A stretch of 64,000 bases of DNA, taken from assembly GCA_951213105.1 (NCBI GenBank), contig OX578145.1, positions 6,499,191-6,563,190 of the forward strand, in the 5' to 3' direction. The position numbers were made by a program, and so were the translations under genes. Origin of the DNA: Amaurobius ferox (Eukaryota; Arthropoda; Arachnida; Araneae; Amaurobiidae). Positions 39,462 through 50,271 of this stretch are shown one piece after another (position 1 is the first letter of the stretch; the number at the start of each line of letters is the position of its first letter). The notes under the pieces were generated by a model, which worked only from the letters and a program-made list of their open reading frames with translations, made no database searches and was not told the DNA's origin.

Positions 39462-40241
39462 CAGTGAGTCTGTGGAGACGATAACTGACGAACGAATGGA
39501 CCGATTCGAACGAAATTTGGTACAAAAATCACAATTCGTAAACACTGGAAACCTATTGTTTTTATACTCAATCGAATGTTCAGAACCGCCCTAAATTTTC
39601 GAGTGAAATTTTGATAAAATCGTCAAAAAATCAAAACCGCTAATAAAGTTACGCAAATAGACATTTTTTATGTAATTTTTCATTAGAAAACGATTGACAT
39701 AAATTTTAGAACGCTAACATGAACCGTTCTTGAGATATTTCACATTTTTCAAAAAAAGTATCAAAAAGTCATATAAAATAAAAAAAAAATATTTCCTATT
39801 GAGAAACATGTTCACTTTTCAGATGTAATACTATGCGATAAATTGGGTGACATCATTCTCGTGGAACTAGCTCGTTCCATTCATGAAAAAAGATACTTTG
39901 AGCAATACATTTGTATTTGAACTTCAGTAGTCATTTATCTGCTGTAAGAATAACTTATTTCTTCGTGCATAACGCTTGGCGAGATTTTGGCGACGAATTG
40001 GGCGGAATGTCGCCAACTTGGCGACATTTTTAAATGTTGCCAAATTAACAAAAATCTCGCCAAATGGATAAAAATGACGCTAAATCAATGGAAATGACGA
40101 CTCATTGAAGAAATTTCAATATCTTGGAAAGAATATAAGTATCTACTATAAGAATAACATTATTTTTAACTGTAAAAGTAGTACATTCATTGCATTATAT
40201 AAGGAAAGTCATGTGTTGCCCACATCAGATTTTTTATTATT
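39255..40241 (-). repeat. F2-family repeat, near full-length copy
   Basis: The stem-loop end lies at the left and has its arm duplicated in tandem (ACTTTCCTTATATACATAATG twice, 39255-39308). A (TG)n tract follows at about 39409-39460, then the core, the palindrome TGTCGCCAACTTGGCGACA near 40008-40026, and the opposite end CATGTGTTGCCCACATCAGA. Confidence 0.75.
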
Positions 40242-42164
40242 ATAATTCGCCCGCTGCCAGTACGTTCAATCGATTTCCTATAAGTACACGTCACTAACTT
40301 CCTACGTGCTGTAAAATGGGTATATGGAGAAGAGAAATTAAGAATGAAGAAAAATCGAATGAAAAAAAAAACATTTTAGTGCTGAATATCGTAAAGCGTA
40401 TTTTTAAGTACGGGTACAATTTCGAAGAGAAAATAGCCATTTTGGTTCATACTAGAAGGATTTGTGAGATAGGGCACTAAACTAATGAATTCATTTCTAA
40501 AATAAAAGTTTCCAAGTCTACTCGCATCCATTTGAGAATACACCATAAAAAAGTACTCCCAACTGGATATCCAAAGAGGATAGCAGTTTTATTTTTTCAT
40601 GCGCATTACGTGCGCAGAAATATATAAAGCTGGGCAAAATAAAAGGCACTCGTACGTTGCTTCCGGTTCAGTTAGCAAAAGCTAGCTACTAACACATTGA
40701 CACTTTGAATCATATCAACTTTGCACAATGTAACAGTCTATGCGTTTGAAAATCTAAATAGCAAGAGACTATAATTAAAAGCGCTTAATCTATCTATTTA
40801 TAAGATTACAGAAATAATAGACTACACTGTTCTGTGCACCCATTTTTAATGAATTGCAGTTAAAATAATGTGAAAATTCCTTAAAACAACCGAGTGTGGT
40901 GGATTTAAAGTGTAAATCTCTTACTTCATGCCTCTGACGACTCACTACGACAGCATTCGCAACTATCATTTAGCATGACGTAACAAACTTTCCGATGCCA
41001 AACATTAGCTCAGCCAAATGCTGTACAATTTCTATAAGCCAGAAGGACACATTTTTCACCAAAATTCTTTTGGGAGTCAATGAAAAGAATACATCTTTTA
41101 TAAGGACTTTGAATGGACTCGTCTGTATGAAGTGTGCGAGCTGTGAAAGATTTCAAATCAAAACTTCATTTAACAAATAATTATGAAATTAGTTTTTAGA
41201 ATTGGAATATTAAATTCAAATTAAATACAAGAAAGCAATAAAATCAAAGTAATCCTATTTACATCACAAAACTTTCCATTGGCATTTTATTATTGTATAT
41301 AAATGGAGGTAAACGGCAACTTTATAACTCCGTGGCATATATTTAATGTCATCACGTTCTTCTAACAACCATGTAAGAAAAAGACAGTGAAGCTTAATAT
41401 TGGACTCTTTTTCTGCTTTTGAACAACAATGATTTTTCATATACGCAGCACCGTTAGGCCTATACTTTATTTTACACGCAATTTATAGGAAGCGTGGCGA
41501 GCATTTCGATCTGTTACAGTTCGCTTTATTGATTAAAATTATGAATCTTCAAATCCGTATGTAAAATTTCATCTTCCTACCTATTTTAGTTTTCCAGTAA
41601 AAGAGGATAACAACATTCAGGCTAAAAACAGGCAAATTGATTGGCTCGTTATAATTATTTAACTTTATAAATGTTATATATTATACTATATTATATGTTA
41701 TAAAAGTTATTGCTGCATTTATTAATTTTTGATAAATATAATTTAATTCAAATAAAAAATTTAGAACGTATCGGATTCGAAGACCCCCAAAATTTCTTCG
41801 CGTGTCGTACACGGTCCACGAACGACCCATTGAACAGCATAAATTAGTTTAATGAAAATGGCATCTGATATGACTTCAAGTAGTAAGATCCATTTCATAT
41901 TTTACAAGAGAAAAAGCGCAAAAAAATATGTCTTGAATGAGGATTAAAAAAAGATGCTTCATCTATGCATTTATATGAAAATGAAAATTTTGTTACCGAT
42001 TGCTTTTGATTGAAGCATATGGCTTGCAGTTTATGCAAATGCAAAACTTTCATGTGTTTCACTTTTTCTATGCGAAAATCTACTGAAAACTATTTTTAAA
42101 AATGCTTGAAATGTTACATCCTACTCATTCTTAACTACTGAAGATACAACAGAAGTGTACTTAC
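40242..42164 (-). other. Start of the intron following the vein-like exon; no exon seen
   Basis: Immediately downstream of the splice donor at 42164. Searched by eye on the minus strand for an Ig-like or EGF-like exon (Cys-Trp-Cys spacing or six-Cys EGF spacing); none was found here or further down to position 1. Only AT-rich sequence and short frames are present. Confidence 0.45.
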
Positions 42165-42165
42165 C
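42159..42165 (-). promoter_or_regulatory. Splice donor of the vein-like exon
   Basis: The minus-strand exon ends ...TGCG followed by GTAAGTAC, a consensus 5' splice site. The intron is phase 1. Confidence 0.85.
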
Positions 42166-42984
42166 GCAGCCGTTGCAGAGCACCTTCCTCACTGCTCGCA
42201 AAGTTCGTTTCTCGTTCGGAATGGGCAGCGCGGATGCAGTCAGCGAGGGCCAAGAGTGTCTCCTAGTGGGCACCCCAAACACGAGGTACTGACTACCGAG
42301 TCTGAGATTGTCCTGGTTCACTTCTAGGACACAATTGCCGCTCTTGTAGTAAACGACTTCCGTATCCTCTGGCCTTTTACTCAAAGTTGTCCTGGTACTT
42401 CTTTTGAAGGTAGATATAAGGAGGGGTTGCTTCGGAACCGTCCAGTTGGGTGGCATTGGGCTGGTTGACTTGGTACCGTTGGATGTTTGGAAATAACTCG
42501 CCGCCCTGGTATACGTCGTTAAGTCTGATAAATATTTGGGACGAACAGCTGGCACTGACACATAATCTCTAGTATACCTGTTCCTAGCATAGGTGAATCT
42601 GGTAAAGTGAGTCGTTCTAGAGGTACGAGTGGTCCTCTTTTTGTCAGTAACCGTCAGTACACTATTGGTGCCACTGACGGTGTCATTTGCCATCTTGAGT
42701 AAATTGTCTACGGCAAACCAAGCCCTTACAGTCCCGTCTCTCTGTACCAGTACACTTCTGAGGGTGCCAAGGAAGACGGCGGGGGATAGATAGGCCCTCG
42801 CCTGTGCAGCTTCCGCCACTGCCCGGATCGAAAAGTTGTGGTTACGCCTTCGCAGTCTCGGCTGATTCTCGCCGCTGAGGCACAACACATCACTGTTGCT
42901 GTTGCTGCTCAAACAAGGTGCCACTAGCCACAGACAGAGGACGACCAACAGGAAGTATCGGAGGAATACAGAGATGAATCGCAT
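42165..42984 (-). CDS. vn: Vein/neuregulin-like EGFR ligand, first coding exon
   Basis: Secreted growth factor of the neuregulin/Vein group, expected to activate EGF receptor signalling from outside the cell. Seen: residues 1-27 form a signal peptide (hydrophobic FLLVVLCLWLVAP). Residues 61-76 (AQARAYLSPAVFLGTL) begin a domain like the N-terminal region of neuregulins. A Thr/Ser/Arg-rich linker follows at about 98-205, with N-glycosylation sites at N50, N100, N169 and N180. Residues 216-237 hold a second conserved block (CVLEVNQDNLRLGSQYLVFG). The exon ends in VRKVLCNGCG, matching the VLC-x-x-C just before the neuregulin Ig domain. The frame runs 14 codons beyond a perfect GTAAGT donor (42164-42159), so the coding exon is 273 codons plus one base, phase 1, as expected before an Ig exon. 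The start has G at -3. Ig and EGF exons are not in the window. The family call is by eye, and the exact orthology (vein or another neuregulin-like gene) is uncertain. Confidence 0.68.
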
Positions 42985-44219
42985 GACCTACGAAAAAGGG
43001 ATTCTGCTGGAGTGGGCGGGGGGCGCGGACACGATGGTGAATGAATCGTCAGTTATTCAGAAGCAAAACGATTGTATAAAAAACACTCCAAGTCAAAATG
43101 TATCACAATCCAAGTATCCTTGAAAGAAATTTTTTAGTGCGTTTCTTCTTTCAGAGAGGACAACGAAGATGTTGATTAAATCTTTGCAGTCCATCTTGAT
43201 AGGAAAAGTGTTTGAAACTTGTAGAAGCCAGTGATGTTGAACAGATCACATTTTGAAACAATCGGATTTCTAATTTATAGGCAAAGAGATACTGACGAAT
43301 CTTAAATTTGATGTCGAATTTATAGATTTAAAGCCGCTATGGCTCCATTTTATTTTTCAAATAAAACTAAAACTTGCTCAGTGTTAAACATTAAAAATAT
43401 CATCCAATGCGTTTAAAGTGACAAAGTAAAACTCAAAATGATTTTTGTAGAAGCAGAAACTGAATGTACGGCATTAATACATTATTTCTCGAACTCAATA
43501 AAAATAATAATAATAAACCTTCGATGTGAATAAAAGGTAAGCTGATCCGTTGGAGTTACACCTTTAAACTTTTATAGTGCAATTCACAAAAGGAATTCTT
43601 ACTTATCAGTCATATTTTCTTCCTATCACATCAATGCACACAATTTATACCAAAAGCCTTAAATAGGAATTTGCACAATTTTATTTTACTTGCAAATGTT
43701 GTAGCAGGGATATTTAGTTTACTTTCTATTCAACAATATGTTACAGATTCTTTGACTATTTTCTTCTCGAAAGCTATACTTTTAAGAAGGGTAAAGATTG
43801 CTTGAAAATGCCTCATCCATGTACATTTAAATGATTTAATGCACTCATTCATAAATTTTAAATAATGCAGGATCAACTTGAAAAGTTGCTTATTTGAAGA
43901 GTGGCGCAGTAAAAATCCAGACGTTTCTCTTTACATTAATTTGAAAACAAATTCGAACCTAATTTCAACAAAGTTCTTAAACTTTCACTTCCAAATCAAG
44001 ATAGGATTTTCAGCCAAAGGTTGCACGGACAGACACTGCTACAAAGAGACACGAACGGGTTGATGGAATATTGTAGAATTCGAAAATGTCACTCGCAAAC
44101 CAATGTTCTATTCGTCCTCTAATGATTTGAGATATACCCGACGGTGTCGCTTGAACACAATCACAAGACGAATGAAAATTGACAATATAATTCTATGTAT
44201 AGGAAAGTATTACGAAGGA
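42985..44219 (-). other. Upstream region of the vein-like exon
   Basis: Just upstream of the start codon (about 42990-43030) is a C-rich stretch on the minus strand that is probably 5' UTR. The remainder is AT-rich. Whether it is continuous leader, a leader intron or promoter-distal sequence cannot be decided from sequence alone. Confidence 0.35.
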
Positions 44220-44530
44220 TCTTCGTGGTAGTGCGGACAGGGTCCCAACAACCACAACCCGAATAGGAAGATCCTCCCGACTAGCATGACACCTGAGATG
44301 CGAAAGAGAGAAGGGGGAGCGAAACTTCACGGCCCGGCGTAGGACGGAGCTCTCCTCACTCTCGAGATGAGGACGGGAAGATACTCGCATCCACCGCGCA
44401 CGCGCACGGGAGACGGCGGTGACGTCACACGAAAAAGTTTGGGAAGTTGCTGCGCTTCTGATGAGTTGCAGTGGAGCTGGGAAAGAATCCGAAGAGGCGG
44501 GGATAGGTTATTCATGACCGTCGAAGTTGC
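44220..44530 (-). promoter_or_regulatory. CpG-rich candidate promoter with NRF1 and CRE sites
   Basis: This 300-bp block is far richer in G+C and CpG than its surroundings. It holds GCGCACGCGC (44396-44405), a perfect NRF1/ewg-type site, and TGACGTCA (44420-44427), a perfect palindromic CRE, plus a GGCGGGG box near 44497. It lies 1.2-1.5 kb upstream of the vein-like start codon and on the right side for its transcription. No TATA box is evident. The link to that gene is an inference; a divergent gene to the right is also possible. Confidence 0.4.
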
Positions 44531-46584
44531 ATCTCGCCACTGCTGATACTCGCTTCGCTTCTGTTCAATTTTACACAGATACTTTGTCGGATGATAAGAA
44601 AAAGATTACAGGACAGTAGACATGGACGAGGATGTATAGAATAAGTTAAATTGAATTGGAAATGAATGCGCGATTCGAAAATTTTTAATTGAAATATTTA
44701 AAAATAAGACAGCTCATATTTTGAAAATCCTCTGATACGAGTCCGCACATCCTCATGAGTGGCCGCAGACTCGGAAAAGTGTGCAAATATCAAGTTTCCT
44801 TACTGCCAGTAATGAATGGGAAAAAACAAATCCGACTCTGGTGTTTATTGCATTAAAAGCACTATTTAAATTAGGGGTTTTTTTCCACATAGCATTAATA
44901 GCACCGTTTTGTAACTTGTCAAATCCCATTGAGTTGCAATATAAGCATTTATCTATTGACTCGCGAATGTAAACCTAGAAAGTACATGGATAAAATTCGC
45001 ACATGAAGCATGAGCGCATAGCAAGAAATGTTTATATAATGAAACAGAGGGTAAAACTTTAAAAAATAAATTTAAATGTTCTTGGTTGGTCAGAAAAAAA
45101 AATGTAAATTGCCATTTTTTTGCAAGATTAGGATACAAAGCGTTGTCCATCACCTTCAAAATCAATTATTCCAATACTATGAAAATGTTATAAATGGAGT
45201 AGTTAATCAATTTTGGATATTTTTACGCTTCAAATCGAAGTATAGTAATGCACACGTTTGTATATCGATATTTTTACGCTTCAATTCCAAGTACAGTAAT
45301 GCACACGTTTGTGTATTAAGTGAAACATTTTTTTTCCATTTCGAATGACTCTTTTGCAATACCTGTTAAATACAGATATTGAATGCAATGAGCTGGCCTT
45401 TAATTATGAACATATTTTTACACAAAATTCAATTTTGTTTTGGTTAAAATTCACCAACAGCATAAATTCACACAAAAGGAATTAAAACGATTTTTAATGG
45501 GTGGGATTCTCTATAAACTTATCGCTGAGAAATAATATAACTGTCATTAGACCTTGCATTGCGATCTGTAACGAGTCCAAACACACATTCAAAGAAATGT
45601 ATATCTAACTTCACAGTTTATTCCACAATTCAATATATCCATAATTTTCAATGTGTATAAATATTCACTTACTCAGCTGAGCAACTTAATGACACAGTTT
45701 TTTTCGATGTAAATCAACTCGCATCTGAAACCGTATTCAATTCTTATTAAGTCATAGTGGCATCTTCAAGCACTTAACGCAAGCTTATTCAATTAGCTGC
45801 TTCTATTTATTCAAACTCACTCAATCATTTACCTTTAAAACTCTCGCTACTCTAGTAGTAGTGGAGAATGCAAACACGGTAAATCGTCTGACATTAATTA
45901 CATCGTTGCCACACTTTTAACGATAAATAGAATCCTTAATGGAATTTTAAATTGCACACACACAATGCGGTTATAACATTTTGCCACAACCAAAAGCATT
46001 CGAAAATAAATTCCTGAAATCAGCAACGTACAAGTAGGATTTAATAAAACAAAATGCCGGATCGGGTACACCTCTTACACGAACTGAACGCAATGAGCGA
46101 TATCTCCCACTCTCAAAAAAGATCTGAGCTATATAAATTCGCGCCAACTTAACGATAATCTGCCTTTTTAAGATTTTTCTCGATAAGGTGGCAATATCGA
46201 GAATTCTTTTCACCGCGGCACTCAAGAAACATTTTGTTTCTTTGCCATGAATGAGCATCTTATCAAAGATGGTTTGGAAAGAGGCCGGAATGGAAGTAAA
46301 GCTTTTGCGAATATCGAATGTAGAGCCTGTAAAACCACCTGAATTTTTAACGTTCGTTTATTTTAACTTCTTTCACTGCGGTGTTTCCAACACCCCACGT
46401 AAAAGGAGTCCCATTCAACTTGAAAATGTGAAAAATGACAATGTGACAATTAGGATTCATTGAATGATAATTAAGATTGACAACTGTATACAACTGAATC
46501 CCTTATACACTGGCGACAAACTCTCATTCACATGCAATTCATGTTAAAAAAATTGGGGAATTTCCCTTACATAGATGGTCCGGG
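44531..46584. other. Unassigned sequence with one 51-bp tandem pair
   Basis: No gene is recognised. See the tandem repeat at 45216-45317. Short frames at 45971-46258 and 46251-46463 show no domain. Confidence 0.4.
45216..45317. repeat. Two-copy 51-bp tandem repeat
   Basis: A unit beginning GATATTTTTACGCTTCAA occurs at 45216 and 45267 with a few differences. The period is a multiple of three, and the plus-strand frame 45076-45348 reads a 17-residue repeat through it, but nothing else suggests coding. Confidence 0.7.
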
Positions 46585-47250
46585 GTGTTCAATTGTTAAC
46601 CGAACACTTAGTTTGCAGTAAAAGTTTCATTAACAAAAGATATATTTAAGCAATCAGTGTTTCTTTGAAGTGAGCTCAAAAGGTAATTAATTCATAAGAT
46701 TTTCCAAAGTGTTTGCCTTCCGTTCCGTTGAAGTGTTTGTATTTTGTACGGAATTTTTTGGAGGTCTTTTTCCAGGATAGAGTGACAAGATCCGATGCTT
46801 ACCTCCAATTCACTGGTCAATTTTCGTGTTGATATTGCAGATCATCAGCAGGATCATCCTCCGTGCTTGTTCCACATTTTCCGGTGTCCTGGTTGATCTT
46901 AGTGCGCCCACATTTTCTTGATGAGGATCGAGAACAGAAGCAGTTTTCTCAAATTATCTAACCAGATCCGATACTGTTGATTTGTGAATGGCTTTGGAAG
47001 ATTCTTGTAAACTGTTGACCTCTGTGTTATAGTGGAAGGAATTTGGTTCGTTTGATACCAACTTTTCACAATAATAACGCATTGTTCGGCTGAGTACACC
47101 ATTTTCAATGCTCACTCAAACACAAGTCAAGCTAACAGTGAATAAATTACCTACAAGTACGTAGTCAAAGAAAAACTGAAAGCACCGCCCTCGCGTGAGT
47201 ATTTCAAAAGTTGTTCCCAAAGTAGGTGTTCGGTTAATTATTGAACACTC
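46585..47250 (-). mobile_element. Mariner-like element, internal deletion derivative
   Basis: The ends are inverted repeats: GTGTTCAATTGTTAACCGAA on the left, and the complement of GAGTGTTCAATAATTAACCG on the right. On the minus strand 47108-46899 starts MKMVYSAEQCVIIVKSWYQT, like the N-terminal helix-turn-helix of mariner-type transposases. A shifted frame below it contains RKLTSELEVS and KIPYKIQTLQ, like the second helix-turn-helix. The DDE catalytic part is absent, so the 666-bp element is non-autonomous. Confidence 0.65.
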
Positions 47251-47275
47251 TGCATTGTGAACATGTTGTGATCAA

Positions 47276-47502
47276 GTCGAAAATTCGAATTTTAGTTTTA
47301 GATGAAAGAGCACGTTTTAAGCATCCATAAACTCGAATATTAAGGTTATTTACCTTAATATTTATTAAATGTTTTAGACGTGATGTATGTGTGTGTATGT
47401 CAATGGACATCTATCTGTCTCATGAAGCGTTTCTTAAATAACTGGGTACTATTACTAAAATCAGTAAATGCTGAATGCCTATTTATTTTAAACGCAATCA
47501 TA
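47276..47502 (-). repeat. F2-family repeat fragment
   Basis: TCGAAAATTCGAATTTTAG, GAGCACGTTTTAAGCATCC, a (TG) tract and 'TATTTTAAACGCAATCA' follow the F2 order in minus orientation. It is squeezed between the mariner-like and Tc1 elements, and the Tc1 insertion interrupts it at its inner side. Confidence 0.55.
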
Positions 47503-47504
47503 TA

Positions 47505-48886
47505 CACTACCCGACACAGAAAGTGCAACACCATAAAAGAGAGAATAGAGTGTGATGTTAAAGGACACACAGACAGAGATGGCATATATAAATAAGTGAT
47601 GTTAATTCCAGAAGGATAATGTAATACAGTAATAGCATAGACAGGGCGATCAGTAGGCAGTAGGACCACCTCTTGGGGTGATACAAGCAGCAGCCCTTCG
47701 AGGAACAGATGCAATGAGCTTGCGGATAGTTTTCTAAGGGATGGATGACAGGTCCACAGGCCATCCTCTGTTTGAGGCCGGGGCAGGGTAGTCAAACGAC
47801 GGTCAATCATGTCCCATAGATGCTCGATGGGTGAGAGATCTGGAGACAGCGGAGGCCAAGGAAGCACCTGGATGCCTTGCAAGGCTTGCCGTGTGCGGCC
47901 ATTCGATATCTTGCTGGAAAACAGCATTTTGAAACCGCTGAAGATAAGGCAGTGCAACCAGCCGCAGCACCTCATCCACATATCATCGTGCTGTCATTGT
48001 GCCTCTGATACGAACCAGAGGTGACCGGCTCTCGAAGCAAATGGCACCCCAAACCACGATGCCGCATTGTCGAGCAGTATGGCGTTTAACAGTCATAGCA
48101 GGATTGAATCTGTTTCCACGTCCGCCTCCAGACTCTCACGCGACGACTATCATTCGACAAATAGAACCGAGACTCGTTGCTGAACACAATCCTGTCTCAT
48201 TCAGTCGTCCAACAGGCTCGGACTCGACACCATTGCAATGTCTCACGTCGATGCCATGTCGTCAATGGCAGTCTTCGTAAAGGACGATTTCAGTGCAAGC
48301 CGCTATCGGCCAATCGTCGAGAAACTGTTCTCCGGGATATTGGAACATCCAATGTACCCTGCAAATTCTGCAAAATGCCGGCAGTCGACGTTTGTGCGGC
48401 CACCACAGCATGCCTTCAAATGCGTCGATCAAAACGTGCTGACGTACGTCTGGATGGACTTATACCACTGCGACGATTCACATGCCCTTCTTCAATCCAT
48501 CTTCTCCAAATCCTTTGCACAATGGACGCATCTACGCGTGTTTCAGCGGCGATAAGCCGATACGATCACCCAGCCGTACGTAGGCCTAAAATGAATCCCC
48601 TCGCACGATCGTCCAAATGCTGAAACGAACTTCGGCGGCGTCGGCCAGGCATCTTTTCAACAGCATGTGTCTTCCGAAACGAAAAACAGCTCAGATAACG
48701 GATTTCTGTAGGCAACAGACAGTCGCAACTGTTGGCTCATCTGCCGTTTCCATCCCTTTTATCCCGCGCTGTAATCACGTGACCTACTTGCATTTCAGAT
48801 CATTTGTATGCATTGCATTTGTCTCGTAATTTGCATAATTATACGACCAAAGCTTCATGGTGTTGCATTTTCTATGTCGGGTAGTG
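47505..48886 (-). mobile_element. Tc1 family transposon with terminal repeats
   Basis: The left end CACTACCCGACACAGAAAGT and right end (complement CACTACCCGACATAGAAAAT) are terminal inverted repeats extending through TGCAACACCAT. Both are bounded by TA (47503-47504 and 48887-48888), the Tc1/mariner target. The total of 1382 bp is a normal size for an autonomous member, but the transposase is broken (see next entry). Confidence 0.88.
47650..48652 (-). pseudogene. Tc1 transposase, inactivated
   Basis: DNA cut-and-paste transposase. The minus-strand reading starts at 48652 with MPGRRRRSSF and has the usual helix-turn-helix order (SYRLIAAETRVDASIVQRIW) after a premature TGA. Further on, VFSNESRF stands where the family has the first catalytic Asp (usually F-D-E-S-R-F), so that Asp is replaced by Asn. 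FQQD holds the second Asp, and SPDLSPIEHLWD holds the third acidic residue. The end reads AAACITPRGGPTAY then stop at 47650. At least two frameshifts separate these blocks. The span matches a usual length of about 340 residues. It cannot make active enzyme. Confidence 0.85.
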
Positions 48887-48888
48887 TA

Positions 48889-49660
48889 CTTCTTGTAGAA
48901 AGTCAAATCATTTTAATTTGAATGAAACTTTAGTGGGTGGGTGGGGGGGAGGCAAGTCTTCTGTTTGCCGTATATCTAAATGGTGTGTCACATCAATAGA
49001 AACTAGGTTAACAGAAAATGTCTCCGGAGGTATGCCTGAAAGAAACACTGTAGCACGCACGCTATTATCTAAAAAAGCACCCAATGTCGATGTACCATCT
49101 AACGCCTAAAATATCTCAACCAGAAATGAAGAGAATGTGTCAACCTACAGTTGATTCGATTTGAATCTAATTAGAAGAAATAGAACGGCCGCCCCAATCC
49201 GTACTCCAAAGTCTTAATGTTTTGGCGAAATGCTCATTTTCGATTGAAAATGGAATATTCTCGAATCGAGAAAGGCAACCCAAGAATGCATAACGTCACC
49301 TTTTTTACTGTCCTCTCAATCTGAAAGAGGATGTCATTATCTCATTCCGAACGGACTTATCAGCTTTGGTTTCATTTCAAAGTGTTTTCACAATCGCTGA
49401 AATGCTGTGAGTGGTGTCGCAGGAGGAAATACGTAGACCGGCATTCAATTATTCACTGCATTTACAAGAAGAAATGAACCAAAAGGAAAAGGATACAGAA
49501 AACTTGATGGAAGCACAAACTCAACAGTGCAGTCGATAGCTGTTAGTTGGATACCAACTAAAGAACCAACAAGTCGGAAGTCAAAAAATTCATCGCCGTC
49601 ACTGGTTCTCTAGCACTGACGAAGGAGATTCAGAGTATCCTCGAAACAACTGTGATTATC
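48889..49660. other. Unassigned sequence
   Basis: No gene, and no clear continuation of the F2 fragment that the Tc1 element entered. There is a G run at about 48936-48950. Confidence 0.4.
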
Positions 49661-50271
49661 ACTTTCACTATACACATAGTATAATGTATAGGGAAAGTAG
49701 TGTGACGGGCTCAAAAATTCGAATTTGAGTTTTCGATAGATCGGTCAATCGATCCTCTTCGAAGTATGTGAGTTTCCGACAGCCTTTAAAGACGATATCT
49801 CCTGAAAGAATAGGGTTTCGAACAAAATGGAGTACTAAAACAACAATCCATGAATACTGAAAGCCTATTCATTTTCGATGCAATCGAGTCATTGGAAGAC
49901 CCACCCATTTTTTAATGACATTTTGAAAAAATAATCCAAAATCAGAACCTTTAATAATGTTACGTAAATAGTCATTTCTTATGTCATGTTTCATTACAGA
50001 AAGATGAATACACTTTAGAACGCTATAGCACGAACCCTTCTCGAGATAGTGTACTTTTTGAAATAAATTTATCAAAAAAACAAAATCCCAAAATTAAAAA
50101 AAAAACATTAACTATTGTGAAACAGATTCACTTTTCATACGTCATTTTATTCGATACATTTGCTAATATCATTCTCTTAGATCTAGTTCGTTCCATTCAC
50201 GAAAGAAGACACTTTGCGTAATAGTTTTGCATTTTGGCGCCAAACCATTTGCCAACAGTCATTTATATATA

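Noticed and set aside
41760..41840. Minus-strand conserved-looking peptide near 41.8 kb as a second vein exon
   Set aside because: It is short, has no Ig or EGF cysteine pattern and no matching phase-1 acceptor that I could see.
42896..43123. A plus-strand 75-codon gene
   Set aside because: It is the reverse of the signal-peptide end of the vein-like exon and shows no domain.
48177..48623. A plus-strand 148-codon protein
   Set aside because: It lies antisense to the Tc1 transposase, whose motifs are clear on the minus strand.
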